From assembly GCA_900770215.1 (NCBI GenBank), contig CAAGJW010000019.1:1-64000 (forward strand): 64,000 nucleotides of DNA, read 5' to 3'. The stretch's first letter is position 1; each line of letters starts with the position of its first letter. Made by a program: the position numbers and the translations under genes. The DNA is from Bacteroidales bacterium (GTDB lineage Bacteria > Bacteroidota > Bacteroidia > Bacteroidales > Muribaculaceae). Of this stretch, positions 54,778-62,852 are shown in pieces. The notes beneath the pieces were generated by a model. That model did no database searches. It worked only from the letters and a program-made list of their open reading frames with translations, and was not told the DNA's origin.

Positions 54778-55810
54778 GTTTCTGTTCCTTAGTAAAAAAG
54801 TTGTATTTTTTCAACCATGGGTTTTTGCGGTCAATCACCAGTATCACGGCAAGAAGAAGCAGCAGCGCGATCCAGGCAAAAACGGGGAATTGCTCATCGG
54901 CAAGCGTGTAGACATAGGAGCCCAAATCGCTCTTCGACAGTTTCTGCAATGCCTGGTGAATGTCGTCGACTGCATCGTTGGAGGCTCCGTTGACATAGAC
55001 GCCCTTTCCGGCAGCGGCAATCTTCTGGGCTTCGCTCTCGTTGAGACGTGTGATCACTTGTTTTCCTTGGTCATCGGTCATGTAGCCATGTGCTGTGGGT
55101 ATGGGAGACCCCTTGGTCGAACCTATGCCCACCACATTCACTTGAATGCCAGCTTTGCGCGCTTGCTTGGCAGCATCCATTGCATCATCCTCAAAGTTTT
55201 CTCCATCGGTAATGACAATGATCGACTTCTGCGTGTGAGGGTTTTTTGAGAACGAGCTCGCGGCCATGCTTATGGCACCCCCTATGGCAGTGCCCTGCGA
55301 CGGTGCCATAGTGGTGCTTATCTCGTTGAGATACATCTTGGCCCCTTGAGCATCGGCAGTGAGCGGCATCTGCATATAGGCCTGGCCGGCAAAGACGATG
55401 AGCCCCACTTTGTTGCCCTGCAACTTGTCGATGAGTTTCTGCAACAGCATCTTGCTGCGTTGCAAGCGGCTGATGTCGGTCATGTTGTCGTCGGCAGCGG
55501 CATTCATCGAGTTGGACACATCCACACACACCATCACCTCAACGCCATGCACAGTAGTATTGGTCTGCTTGGCGCCCGCCCTGGGCCGCGCCAAGATGAT
55601 GACCACGCAGGAGAGCAGCAGCAACTGAAGCGCCAGGATAATCCACGGCTTGTAGCGCGACACATCGGGCATCAAGCCCTCCACAAGGGCTGGTTGGCCG
55701 AATCGGGCAATGTTGCGCGCACGTGCCCGGCGGGCTGCCCAAAAAATCACTACTACAATGGGCAGCAAGAGAAGCAGATATAAATATTGTGGATTAGCAA
55801 AACTAAGCAT
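54761..55810 (-). CDS. batB: BatB: von Willebrand A membrane protein
   Basis: 349 residues. N-terminal and C-terminal membrane helices frame a vWA domain with an intact metal site (DVSNS at about 95, then the downstream Thr and Asp). Presents the vWA domain to the periplasm or cytosol in the Bat complex. The upstream gene is batA, 54 bases away. Confidence 0.93.
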   Translation of the reverse strand: MLSFANPQYLYLLLLLPIVVVIFWAARRARARNIARFGQPALVEGLMPDVSRYKPWIILALQLLLLSCVVIILARPRAGAKQTNTTVHGVEVMVCVDVSNSMNAAADDNMTDISRLQRSKMLLQKLIDKLQGNKVGLIVFAGQAYMQMPLTADAQGAKMYLNEISTTMAPSQGTAIGGAISMAASSFSKNPHTQKSIIVITDGENFEDDAMDAAKQARKAGIQVNVVGIGSTKGSPIPTAHGYMTDDQGKQVITRLNESEAQKIAAAGKGVYVNGASNDAVDDIHQALQKLSKSDLGSYVYTLADEQFPVFAWIALLLLLAVILVIDRKNPWLKKYNFFTKEQKHETQS

Positions 55811-55864
55811 AGCCTTAAATCCTTATCTTCATTATTTTTTCAATATTATGACAAAAAGGGAAAA

Positions 55865-56860
55865 CTAAGGGACACGGCGCAGCACCGTGTGCTCGACAAG
55901 AATGTCGATGAGCACAAGCAACAGCAAGGCGTAGGCCCAAGGCATGTAATTGTCTTGCGTGTTGCTGAAGTGTTGCACGTCGATTTTGGTTTTCTCCAGC
56001 TTGTCAATTTCATTAAATATTTTGTTCAACACCCCGTTGCCGGTAGCACGGAAGTACTTGCCGCCAGTGATAGCAGCTATGCGCTGCAAGGTGGGCTCGT
56101 CGATAGTCACAGGCATGGGCTTGTAGAGCAAGTTGCCTGCAAAATCCTGGGCATAGGGAGTGAGCGCGGTTCCGCGTGTGCCCACACCTATGGTGTAGAT
56201 GCGTATTGAGTCACGGGCAGCAATCTGTGCCGCCGTGAGCGGGGCAACGACGCCAGTGTTGTTGGTACCGTCGGTGATCAGGATGATGCTCTTCGACTTG
56301 GCCTTGCCGCCCTTGATGCGATTGATGGCCGTGGCGATGCCGTCGCCTATGGCAGTGCCATCGGTGTCGAGCATGCGCACGTCGAGCTCGCTTATGGCGT
56401 TTACAAGCAGTGCATTGTCGGTTGTCATAGGCACCTGGGTGAAGCCGTCGCCTGCAAAGATGACAAGGCCTATCTCGTCGTTTTGACGTTTCATTACAAA
56501 GTCTTTGGCCACTTGCTTTGCGGCCTCGAGGCGATTGGGCTTCAAGTCCTTCGACAGCATACTGGCCGAGATGTCGACGGCCATCACAATGTCGGTGCCC
56601 TCGGCATCGCTCGTTGCCCAGCAGTCATAGGTCTGAGGCCGGCACAAGATTACAATGAGGCAACCCAAAGCAGCCAGCTTGAAGCCAAACATGAGGTGTC
56701 TCACCCAAATCTTCCAGCTGGCACTCATGCCAGCAAAAGCCGAAGTTGAAGACAGCCTGAGGCTGGGGCTTCCATTCTTCTCACGCCACACATACCATGC
56801 GATGAGCGGGATGAAAAGCAGAAACAGCCACAAGTAGCCAGGATGTGCTAAATTCATCAT
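55865..56860 (-). CDS. batA: BatA: von Willebrand A membrane protein
   Basis: 331 residues, similar layout to BatB: two N-terminal helices, a vWA domain with DISAS as the metal site, and a C-terminal helix. The tandem batA/batB copies are the hallmark of this operon. The start overlaps the upstream gene's stop by 4 bases. Confidence 0.94.
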   Translation of the reverse strand: MMNLAHPGYLWLFLLFIPLIAWYVWREKNGSPSLRLSSTSAFAGMSASWKIWVRHLMFGFKLAALGCLIVILCRPQTYDCWATSDAEGTDIVMAVDISASMLSKDLKPNRLEAAKQVAKDFVMKRQNDEIGLVIFAGDGFTQVPMTTDNALLVNAISELDVRMLDTDGTAIGDGIATAINRIKGGKAKSKSIILITDGTNNTGVVAPLTAAQIAARDSIRIYTIGVGTRGTALTPYAQDFAGNLLYKPMPVTIDEPTLQRIAAITGGKYFRATGNGVLNKIFNEIDKLEKTKIDVQHFSNTQDNYMPWAYALLLLVLIDILVEHTVLRRVP

Positions 56861-57852
56861 TTCGTTGCCTCCTTCCCTGTTTCGGGTTTTGAGTCCTCAT
56901 CCATGTTCTCTTGTCCAGTGGCAACAACAGGCTTGGTAGCCTCGACAAAGTTCTCGGCCCGTGCCATAGTGCGCTCGTTGTCGTCGGCGAGAGGACGCTG
57001 ACCGGCAAATTTCACGAAATCGGCCATAGCAAGAATTTCGCTCAGCTGGTCGTTCACAAGTTTTGTCTCGGGATTCTGCTTGAGTGCCTCAATGATCTGC
57101 GTTGACGTCATCTCAACAGCATTGACATTGAAACGGCGATCGATGTACTCTCGCAGTATGTCGGTGAGACCAGTGTAGTATTCCTTTTCTTGATTATTTT
57201 GCCACAGCTGTTGGGACTTGAGCAACTTGAGGCGCTGCATGGCCTCCTCGTAGGGGGGCAGACGCTTTTTCTCCCGCTTAAACGGGTTCTTGCCCCTGCG
57301 CATGTACTTATAATAATACCATGTTACAGCAGCAAGTATTGCCCCCAAGAGCCAAAGCCACCACAAGTGGGTGACAAAATCGGGTACCCAGTCGAAGAAT
57401 TTGTAGGGAGGCTTAACGACAGGCGCAAAATCCTTGATGTCGCCTTTCTCATTCACTCGTATTGAATCTACGCGTAATCGCAATACATTGGATTTCAATG
57501 TATCACTACCAGTAACATAAACAAAAGGTCCAACTGAATATTCGCCTGGATCAAAAGCCTGGATCACGAGTTGCTTGTCGATTTGCTCGCGAGAGCTTCC
57601 CAAAGAGGTTACCTTGGGAGCCAGCCGACGCACAATCTCGACATGGGCATTTACCGTGTCGACCTTGTCGCACAAGAACTCCCCATTTATGCTTTTGTCC
57701 TTCACAAGCTGGAGCGATACCACGCGAGTCTTGCCCATGAGCACGTGCATCGTGTCGATCTTGGCAGTGAGGGTGGCATTACTCGCCATTGCCCACAATG
57801 GCATGGCAAACGCAGCCAGGCATAACGTGAGATATTTTATATTAAATTTCAT
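56857..57852 (-). CDS. Bat operon membrane protein (BatX-like)
   Basis: 331 residues. Signal peptide, Ig-like exported domain (about 25-140), one membrane helix near 165 (HLWWLWLLGAILAAVTWYYY), then a cytosolic helical region like that in DUF4381-type Bat accessory proteins (LTDILREYIDRRFNVNAVEMT). The C-terminal 30 residues are acidic and disordered. Between DUF58 and batA; role unproven. Confidence 0.8.
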   Translation of the reverse strand: MKFNIKYLTLCLAAFAMPLWAMASNATLTAKIDTMHVLMGKTRVVSLQLVKDKSINGEFLCDKVDTVNAHVEIVRRLAPKVTSLGSSREQIDKQLVIQAFDPGEYSVGPFVYVTGSDTLKSNVLRLRVDSIRVNEKGDIKDFAPVVKPPYKFFDWVPDFVTHLWWLWLLGAILAAVTWYYYKYMRRGKNPFKREKKRLPPYEEAMQRLKLLKSQQLWQNNQEKEYYTGLTDILREYIDRRFNVNAVEMTSTQIIEALKQNPETKLVNDQLSEILAMADFVKFAGQRPLADDNERTMARAENFVEATKPVVATGQENMDEDSKPETGKEATK

Positions 57853-57876
57853 CTTTCATCATTAGGGTTGAAAAGA

Positions 57877-58755
57877 CTAATGTGTCACAACACGACGCTT
57901 GAACAGTCCCATGAGAGCTTTCACATAGTCCTCATCGGTAGCTATCGAGGCCAGATCGACGCGACTGCGGCGCAGGATGTCGCTCATGTTGAGCTGGCGC
58001 TTGTACCACCAGCGGTCAAAAGCCTGGCGCACATGCTTGCTGCCTGTGTCGACCCAGCGCTCGGCGCCGCTCTCGGCATCGGCAACGCGCATCAAGCCCA
58101 CATTGGGCATCGTGGCCTCGCGCTTGTCGTAGACCTGGATGGCAATCACATCGTGCTTGCTGTTGGCAATCGACAAGGCTTTGTAGTAGTCGTGCTCATC
58201 GATAAAATCACTTATCAAGAAAGCAGTACAGCGGCGCTTGATAGCACTGGTGAGAAACTCCAAGGCACGGTTCAAGTCGGTTCCTTTGCTTTCGGGAGTG
58301 AAGTCGAGCAGCTCGCGCAACACGAGCAGAATGTGCTTGCGGCCTTTCTTGGGCGGAATGAATTTCTCTATCTTGTCGCTGAAAAATATCACTCCCACCT
58401 TGTCGTTGTTCTCAATGGCCGAGAAAGCAAGTGTGGCCGCAACCTGGGTCATCATGTCCCGCTTGGTGACGCCCACGGCGCCGAAGTCCTGGCTGCCGCT
58501 CACATCAACGAGCAACATGACCGTGAGCTCACGCTCCTCCTCGTAGACCTTGACGTAGGGACGATTGTTGCGGGCAGTGACATTCCAGTCGATGTCGCGC
58601 ACGTCGTCGCCATACTGGTACTCGCGCACCTCGCTGAAGGTCATGCCACGACCCTTGAAAGCCGAGTGGTACTCGCCAGCAAACACATTCTGCGACAAGC
58701 CCTTGGCCTTGATTTCTATTTTTCTTACTTTAGATATTAATTCACTCGCATCCAT
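57877..58755 (-). CDS. DUF58 protein of the Bat operon
   Basis: 292 residues with no signal peptide. The DUF58 signature YGDDVRDIDWNVTARNN is near residue 48, followed by a vWA-like fold with DVSGS. Cytosolic partner of the MoxR ATPase encoded upstream. Confidence 0.9.
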   Translation of the reverse strand: MDASELISKVRKIEIKAKGLSQNVFAGEYHSAFKGRGMTFSEVREYQYGDDVRDIDWNVTARNNRPYVKVYEEERELTVMLLVDVSGSQDFGAVGVTKRDMMTQVAATLAFSAIENNDKVGVIFFSDKIEKFIPPKKGRKHILLVLRELLDFTPESKGTDLNRALEFLTSAIKRRCTAFLISDFIDEHDYYKALSIANSKHDVIAIQVYDKREATMPNVGLMRVADAESGAERWVDTGSKHVRQAFDRWWYKRQLNMSDILRRSRVDLASIATDEDYVKALMGLFKRRVVTH

Positions 58756-58833
58756 AATTGTTACAGCATTTATAACAGTGACTCACGAGAGAGCCATTGT
58801 GGCCGGTGCCCATGAGGGGCATCAATGCGGTTG

Positions 58834-59829
58834 CTACGGCACGGCCACCTTGTCGAGAATCTCGCTTATGACTTCGTCGGCACTGATATTATTGGCCTCG
58901 GCCTCATAGGAAAGACCCAACCGGTGACGCATCACATCGTGGCACACGGCGCGCACGTCTTCAGGAATCACGTAGCCACGGCCACGCAGGAAGGCGTAGG
59001 CTCGAGCAGTCAGAGCCATGCTTATCGATGCACGTGGTGAGGCTCCGAATGAGATGATGCTCTTGAGATCGGACAGGCGGTAATCATCGGGAAACCGTGT
59101 TGCAAACACGATGTCGACAATGTAGCGCTCTATCTTCTCGTCGATATAGATTTTATTCACTACCTCGCGGGTCTCGATGATGTCGCGCGGACTCACCAGC
59201 GGCTGTATGTTGGGCCGTGAAGGGCTGATGTTCATGCGCACAATCTGCTCCTCCTCTTCCTTGTTGGGGTAGCCTATCACTACCTTCATCAAGAAACGGT
59301 CGACCTGAGCCTCGGGCAACGGATAGGTGCCTTCTTGCTCAATCGGGTTTTGGGTGGCAAGCACGAGAAACGGGTCGTCGAGCTTGAACGTCTGGTCACC
59401 AATGGTCACTTGGCGCTCCTGCATGGCTTCGAGCAATGCACTTTGCACCTTGGCGGGGGCGCGGTTGATCTCGTCGGCAAGCACAAAATTGGCAAACACG
59501 GGGCCCTTTTTGGTCTCAAACTTCTCCTTCTGCACGCTGTAGACCATTGTGCCCACGACGTCGGCCGGCAACAAGTCGGGGGTGAACTGGATGCGGCTGA
59601 ACTTGGCATCGATGAGCTGCGACAGTGTCTTTATAGCCAAGGTCTTTGCCAAGCCTGGCACACCCTCGAGCAGCACATGCCCGTTGGCTAGCAGGGCAAT
59701 GAGCAATGAGTCGACGAGGTGCTTCTGGCCCACGATAGTTTGGTCCATGCCCTGCTGTATCATGCTCACAAAGTTACTCTTACTTGCAATCAAGTCATTT
59801 AATTCTCTTATATTGACAGACTCTCCCAT
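58834..59829 (-). CDS. MoxR-family AAA+ ATPase
   Basis: 331 residues. Walker A GVPGLAKT, Walker B VLADEINRAPA, sensor 1 LATQNP and the arginine finger region are all present. A chaperone-like ATPase thought to load metals or cofactors with vWA proteins. First gene of the 59.8 to 51.35 kb operon. Confidence 0.94.
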   Translation of the reverse strand: MGESVNIRELNDLIASKSNFVSMIQQGMDQTIVGQKHLVDSLLIALLANGHVLLEGVPGLAKTLAIKTLSQLIDAKFSRIQFTPDLLPADVVGTMVYSVQKEKFETKKGPVFANFVLADEINRAPAKVQSALLEAMQERQVTIGDQTFKLDDPFLVLATQNPIEQEGTYPLPEAQVDRFLMKVVIGYPNKEEEEQIVRMNISPSRPNIQPLVSPRDIIETREVVNKIYIDEKIERYIVDIVFATRFPDDYRLSDLKSIISFGASPRASISMALTARAYAFLRGRGYVIPEDVRAVCHDVMRHRLGLSYEAEANNISADEVISEILDKVAVP

Positions 59830-59896
59830 AGCTGCAAATGATATATTTTATATATGTTTCGTTTATATTTTTGTTTTTTTCTTCGCTTTTGTTGTG

Positions 59897-59930
59897 CAAA
59901 ATTATGATTTTGCCCGAAAAGCGTGACAAA
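59897..59930 (-). promoter_or_regulatory. Promoter of the Bat operon
   Basis: TAATTTTG (59904-59897) with TTTG (59930-59927) 22 bases upstream on the minus strand, two bases longer than ideal. It is the only such box ahead of eight tightly packed genes. Confidence 0.5.
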
Positions 59931-60033
59931 GATTGTAGTTATAATTTACTTAATTAAGTTAAATCGGTTAAATGTTGACATTACCACTACCGATAGTGCG
60001 TAAACCAACTGCATGAGCACGAGAGAAGAAGCA

Positions 60034-60063
60034 CGGCCACATTTCACAGCGAGAATGTGACCG
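60034..60063 (-). terminator. Possible terminator of the HU-LysM gene
   Basis: On the minus strand CGGTCACATT pairs with AATGTGGCCG (one G-U) around a 10-base loop. The sequence after it is only weakly T-rich (TGCTTCTT). It begins 17 bases past the stop. Confidence 0.4.
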
Positions 60064-60080
60064 CACCTGTCTTTACAATA

Positions 60081-61571
60081 CTATTGCTTCCCTTGCATCC
60101 CTTGTCGATCATGTTGTTTTCCTCCGGCAGCATGCTTATTCTTGCCGCCGGGGCCTGTTGCTTCGGCTTTTTTATTACGAGCTGTGCGGCTGTTGTTGAG
60201 CATGCGATTATAGATTTGTGACTGCTTCTTCTTGGCCGCTTCGATGCTGGCGGGACTGTTTTTGTCGATGCCGTATTTAGATGCAGGCGGTATCACGAGC
60301 CGCGTGCCCATGGGTATCATGTTGGGATCGTCGATAACCGCCTTGTTCTCTTCGTAGATATACACCCAAAACACGCCTTTGCCATAGTGCTTAGAGCTCA
60401 TGCGGTTGAGCGTTGTGCTGGGCTTAATCGTATCGTAGACTTGCTGCTGGGCTTGAGCACGAACTGGTGCAGTCTTAGTACTGTCAACAGGCGTGGCAGC
60501 ATGCTCCACCCTACCTTGCGGCAATCGCGTGGCAGCCTTGGGCGCATGGGGTTGAGCTGGCTTAGCAACGGTTACGGCCGTTGCTTCTACAGCAGTTTGC
60601 TCGCTACCCGGACACTTCATCAAGTACAGGCGATAGCTCACCAGCGAGACAACGATTGTGGTGACCACGCCTACCAGGAAGCCCTCGAGCAGAGAGCGAT
60701 GCATGATGCGACGCTTCTGCTTCTCGTCTTCTACAAGGCCTTCATCGCCGCTGGCAGGTGGCTCATCGCCGACTGCGTCATCGGCAGTCTCCACGGCTTG
60801 CTCTGCTTCTTGATTTTGTTCATCTGTGAGTTGCACGTCATCATCGGGTTGCACGTTCGGCTGTGAGTTCTCGTCATCGGTTGCAGAAGGTTGCTCCATG
60901 TCGGTTTGATCAGTTTGCTGAACAGGAAGTTGGTTTGCCGATTGTGCTTCGGAAGAAGGCACAGGCTCCTCGGTTGCAGGCTTGACCGGTGTGACTGGAG
61001 CCACAAACACTGGAGGGGTCTCCTCCTGCTCTTCGGTGGTCTCGGACCCGTCATCGACTGTACCATCGGCAGGAGCAGCAGTATTCTTAACCACAGTGGC
61101 CATAGCCTCTTCAACATCGGCCTCGGCCTGCTTCTCGCTGTCGGGCTCGGCAGCCTCCTCATGAGATGCTTCGCCCTCGCCGCTTGTTTCGCTCGGTGCT
61201 ATGGGCTCGTGGTCGACAGCCTCAAGTTGCTCGTCGGTCACATCGTCGTTCAGCACCACCGTGTCAAACTGGGCAAATGGCTGATTTACGGCCTCGGCCA
61301 TGGTCTTGTCGGCAACAAAGGTCAACTTGCGATGTCCGGGTATCTCAATTTCCTCGCCTGTGTTCACATTCACACTGCGGCGAGCACTCACTTGAATAAC
61401 CTTGAAAGAACCGATGCCCTTGATTATCACGCTATCACCAGTGGTGATTGCCTGTGTCACAGTGGCAAAGAGTTCCTTGAGGAACAATTCGGCCACGCGC
61501 TTGCTGGTACCGGCCTTCTTGGCCACCATGTCGACGAGTTCGGGAAATGTGATCTTGCTGTTCATGGGCAT
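60081..61571 (-). CDS. HU-type DNA-binding domain fused to a membrane helix and LysM-like domain
   Basis: 496 residues from the ATG at 61571, which shares one base with the upstream stop (TGATG). Residues 3-98 are an HU/IHF fold (KGIGSFKVIQ, then GEEIEIPGHRKLTFVA). About 110-285 is a disordered acidic linker rich in Glu, Asp, Gln and Thr. KQKRR then a single membrane helix (293-318) sets the HU end in the cytosol and the rest in the periplasm. About 378-428 looks like a LysM fold (YDTIKPSTTLN, then NPNMIP-type DPNMIPMG). The tail is basic. It could tether DNA to the wall; that is inference. Confidence 0.85.
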   Translation of the reverse strand: MPMNSKITFPELVDMVAKKAGTSKRVAELFLKELFATVTQAITTGDSVIIKGIGSFKVIQVSARRSVNVNTGEEIEIPGHRKLTFVADKTMAEAVNQPFAQFDTVVLNDDVTDEQLEAVDHEPIAPSETSGEGEASHEEAAEPDSEKQAEADVEEAMATVVKNTAAPADGTVDDGSETTEEQEETPPVFVAPVTPVKPATEEPVPSSEAQSANQLPVQQTDQTDMEQPSATDDENSQPNVQPDDDVQLTDEQNQEAEQAVETADDAVGDEPPASGDEGLVEDEKQKRRIMHRSLLEGFLVGVVTTIVVSLVSYRLYLMKCPGSEQTAVEATAVTVAKPAQPHAPKAATRLPQGRVEHAATPVDSTKTAPVRAQAQQQVYDTIKPSTTLNRMSSKHYGKGVFWVYIYEENKAVIDDPNMIPMGTRLVIPPASKYGIDKNSPASIEAAKKKQSQIYNRMLNNSRTARNKKAEATGPGGKNKHAAGGKQHDRQGMQGKQ

Positions 61572-61852
61572 CAAGCATTATTTTTAAGTCGAGTTTTCAG
61601 CACATTGCTCACCTTAAAATTCAGGGTAATTTTGGGTGGCACCAGCATGCGCTTGCCATTGCTGGGATTCACCATCACACGCTCGTTTTTCTTCTTGCCC
61701 TCAAAGGTGCCAAACCCCGGCACAGCCACGCTGTCGAGAGCGCCGCAACGCTCTTCTATCACGTCGCGCAGTGCCATCGCAAGCTTGCCCACGTCGCTCT
61801 TGCTGCGACCCAGCTTCTCCGAGATGATCTCAACGAGTTCTTTATTATCCAT
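61571..61852 (-). CDS. HU/IHF-family DNA-binding protein
   Basis: 93 residues from the ATG at 61852 (MDNKELVEII); the frame is open 17 codons farther, but those lie over the promoter. Keeps the HU arm motif (VPGFGTFEGKK, then NPSNGKRMLVPPK). First gene of the pair with the HU-LysM fusion. Confidence 0.92.
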   Translation of the reverse strand: MDNKELVEIISEKLGRSKSDVGKLAMALRDVIEERCGALDSVAVPGFGTFEGKKKNERVMVNPSNGKRMLVPPKITLNFKVSNVLKTRLKNNA

Positions 61853-61872
61853 AACAAACAAAAAAATGTGCA

Positions 61873-61903
61873 CAAAATTAATCAATCCAATGGCAAAGTG
61901 CAA
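61873..61903 (-). promoter_or_regulatory. Promoter of the HU pair
   Basis: TTGC (61903-61900), 19 bases, TAATTTTG (61880-61873) on the minus strand. Lies inside the longest possible reading frame of the HU gene and therefore excludes that start. Confidence 0.6.
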
Positions 61904-61915
61904 CTTTTAAAACGA

Positions 61916-62191
61916 CTAAATCAACCGAGCTAGGCCGTTATCGCACGTTATCGCAAAGCGACTGCCATGCTCGCCCTCGCCCTCATAGTCGGCCTGCTGG
62001 TAAAACTGGGAGCAGGCTTCGCACCCCTGCTCGTTGCCCAAATGCTCATTCAGTTCGAGCACAAACGTGCCACCGCCACAATACCTGAGCTCCCACACAC
62101 CGCTCGGGCACACAGCCTGAGCCACAGTGGTAATGCTGTCGGCTACTGCCCACACGTCGAGCATGTCACTACTATCGCCTATATCAATCAT
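61916..62191 (-). CDS. Small cysteine-containing protein, uncertain
   Basis: 91 residues, acidic, four Cys (one CEAC pair), no signal peptide or family. It ends 12 bases before the HU promoter. An opposing 80-codon frame exists and neither has a convincing promoter. I lean to the minus frame because its composition looks more like a soluble protein, but it may not be real. Confidence 0.4.
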   Translation of the reverse strand: MIDIGDSSDMLDVWAVADSITTVAQAVCPSGVWELRYCGGGTFVLELNEHLGNEQGCEACSQFYQQADYEGEGEHGSRFAITCDNGLARLI

Positions 62192-62278
62192 TCTGTCTTA
62201 GCGTTTTGAGTACTTTTGCACAGAGAGTAATAGCTTAATAGAGATATAGTTCAGAAATTTCTGGCACATTCATAGATA

Positions 62279-62316
62279 AAAAAAAGTCAGCCAGTTGAAA
62301 AACTAGTTGACTTTTT
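62279..62316 (-). terminator. Terminator of tRNA-Arg
   Basis: On the minus strand AAAAAGTCAACTAGTT pairs with AACTGGCTGACTTTTT (one mismatch, one G-U) around TTTC, ending in a run of eight T. It starts 7 bases past the tRNA. Confidence 0.75.
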
Positions 62317-62322
62317 AATGAG

Positions 62323-62396
62323 TGACCCATATAGGATTCAAACCTATAACCTTCTGATCCGTAGTCAGACACTCTATTCAATTGAGCTAATGGGCC
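62323..62396 (-). tRNA. tRNA-Arg (anticodon ACG)
   Basis: 74 nucleotides. Acceptor GGCCCAT/ATGGGTC (one G-U), D arm GCTC/GAGT, anticodon stem TCTGA/TCAGA around CTACGGA (anticodon ACG, to become ICG), T stem ATAGG/CCTAT with TTTGAAT. The CCA end is not encoded, and the discriminator is A. Reads CGN arginine codons after A-to-I editing. Confidence 0.95.
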
Positions 62397-62451
62397 AAAA
62401 TGTTTAATGTTCTCTTTGCAATTGTCGTTGTTACTTTCTCAATTGCGGTTG

Positions 62452-62481
62452 CAAAGTTACTAACTTTTTTTGATTTGTCAA
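62452..62481 (-). promoter_or_regulatory. Promoter of tRNA-Arg
   Basis: TTGACA (62481-62476), 16 bases, TAACTTTG (62459-62452) on the minus strand, about 55 bases upstream of the tRNA. Confidence 0.5.
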
Positions 62482-62547
62482 TAGTTTTGGACAACTTTTT
62501 TTGAAAAATTTTCAACCATGCAACCTATCGCACAGATTTTCAACCCA

Positions 62548-62751
62548 TTAAAAAATAAACTCAGCCACAATCCAAATCACAAAAATCACGAAGGCGATGA
62601 TTGTGGGCTTCACCAGGGTTTTGTAATTTACAATATAGTAGCTCTGGCGAGGAGGTTCTACCTTGGCAGGCTTCTCGGTCGCAATGGCAAGCTTGTGCTC
62701 ATCGATGGACTCGATGGGCTGTGATTGTTCGTTATATAAAGTAGCTTTCAT
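62548..62751 (-). CDS. Small tail-anchored membrane protein
   Basis: 67 residues. A soluble, charged N-terminal half and one C-terminal membrane helix (TIIAFVIFVIWIVAEFIF) that runs to the end of the protein. No family is recognised. A TAACTTTG box at 62781-62774 and TTGA 19 bases further upstream support expression. Confidence 0.65.
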   Translation of the reverse strand: MKATLYNEQSQPIESIDEHKLAIATEKPAKVEPPRQSYYIVNYKTLVKPTIIAFVIFVIWIVAEFIF

Positions 62752-62773
62752 ATTCAGTTTCTTATATTTTTTG

Positions 62774-62844
62774 CAAAGTTAAAAAAATAAATCACACTTG
62801 TCAACGCTTTGACAGCAATTTTGTTGACTTTATTAGTAACTTTG
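62774..62844. promoter_or_regulatory. Divergent promoter region with a TTGACA palindrome
   Basis: TAACTTTG boxes point both ways (62781-62774 minus, 62837-62844 plus). Between them TGTCAA-CGCT-TTGACA (62799-62814) is a 6-bp inverted repeat, so the two -35-like TTGACA boxes stand back to back. The minus spacing is good; the plus spacing is about 22 bases and loose. Confidence 0.5.
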
Positions 62845-62852
62845 TGCCAAAG

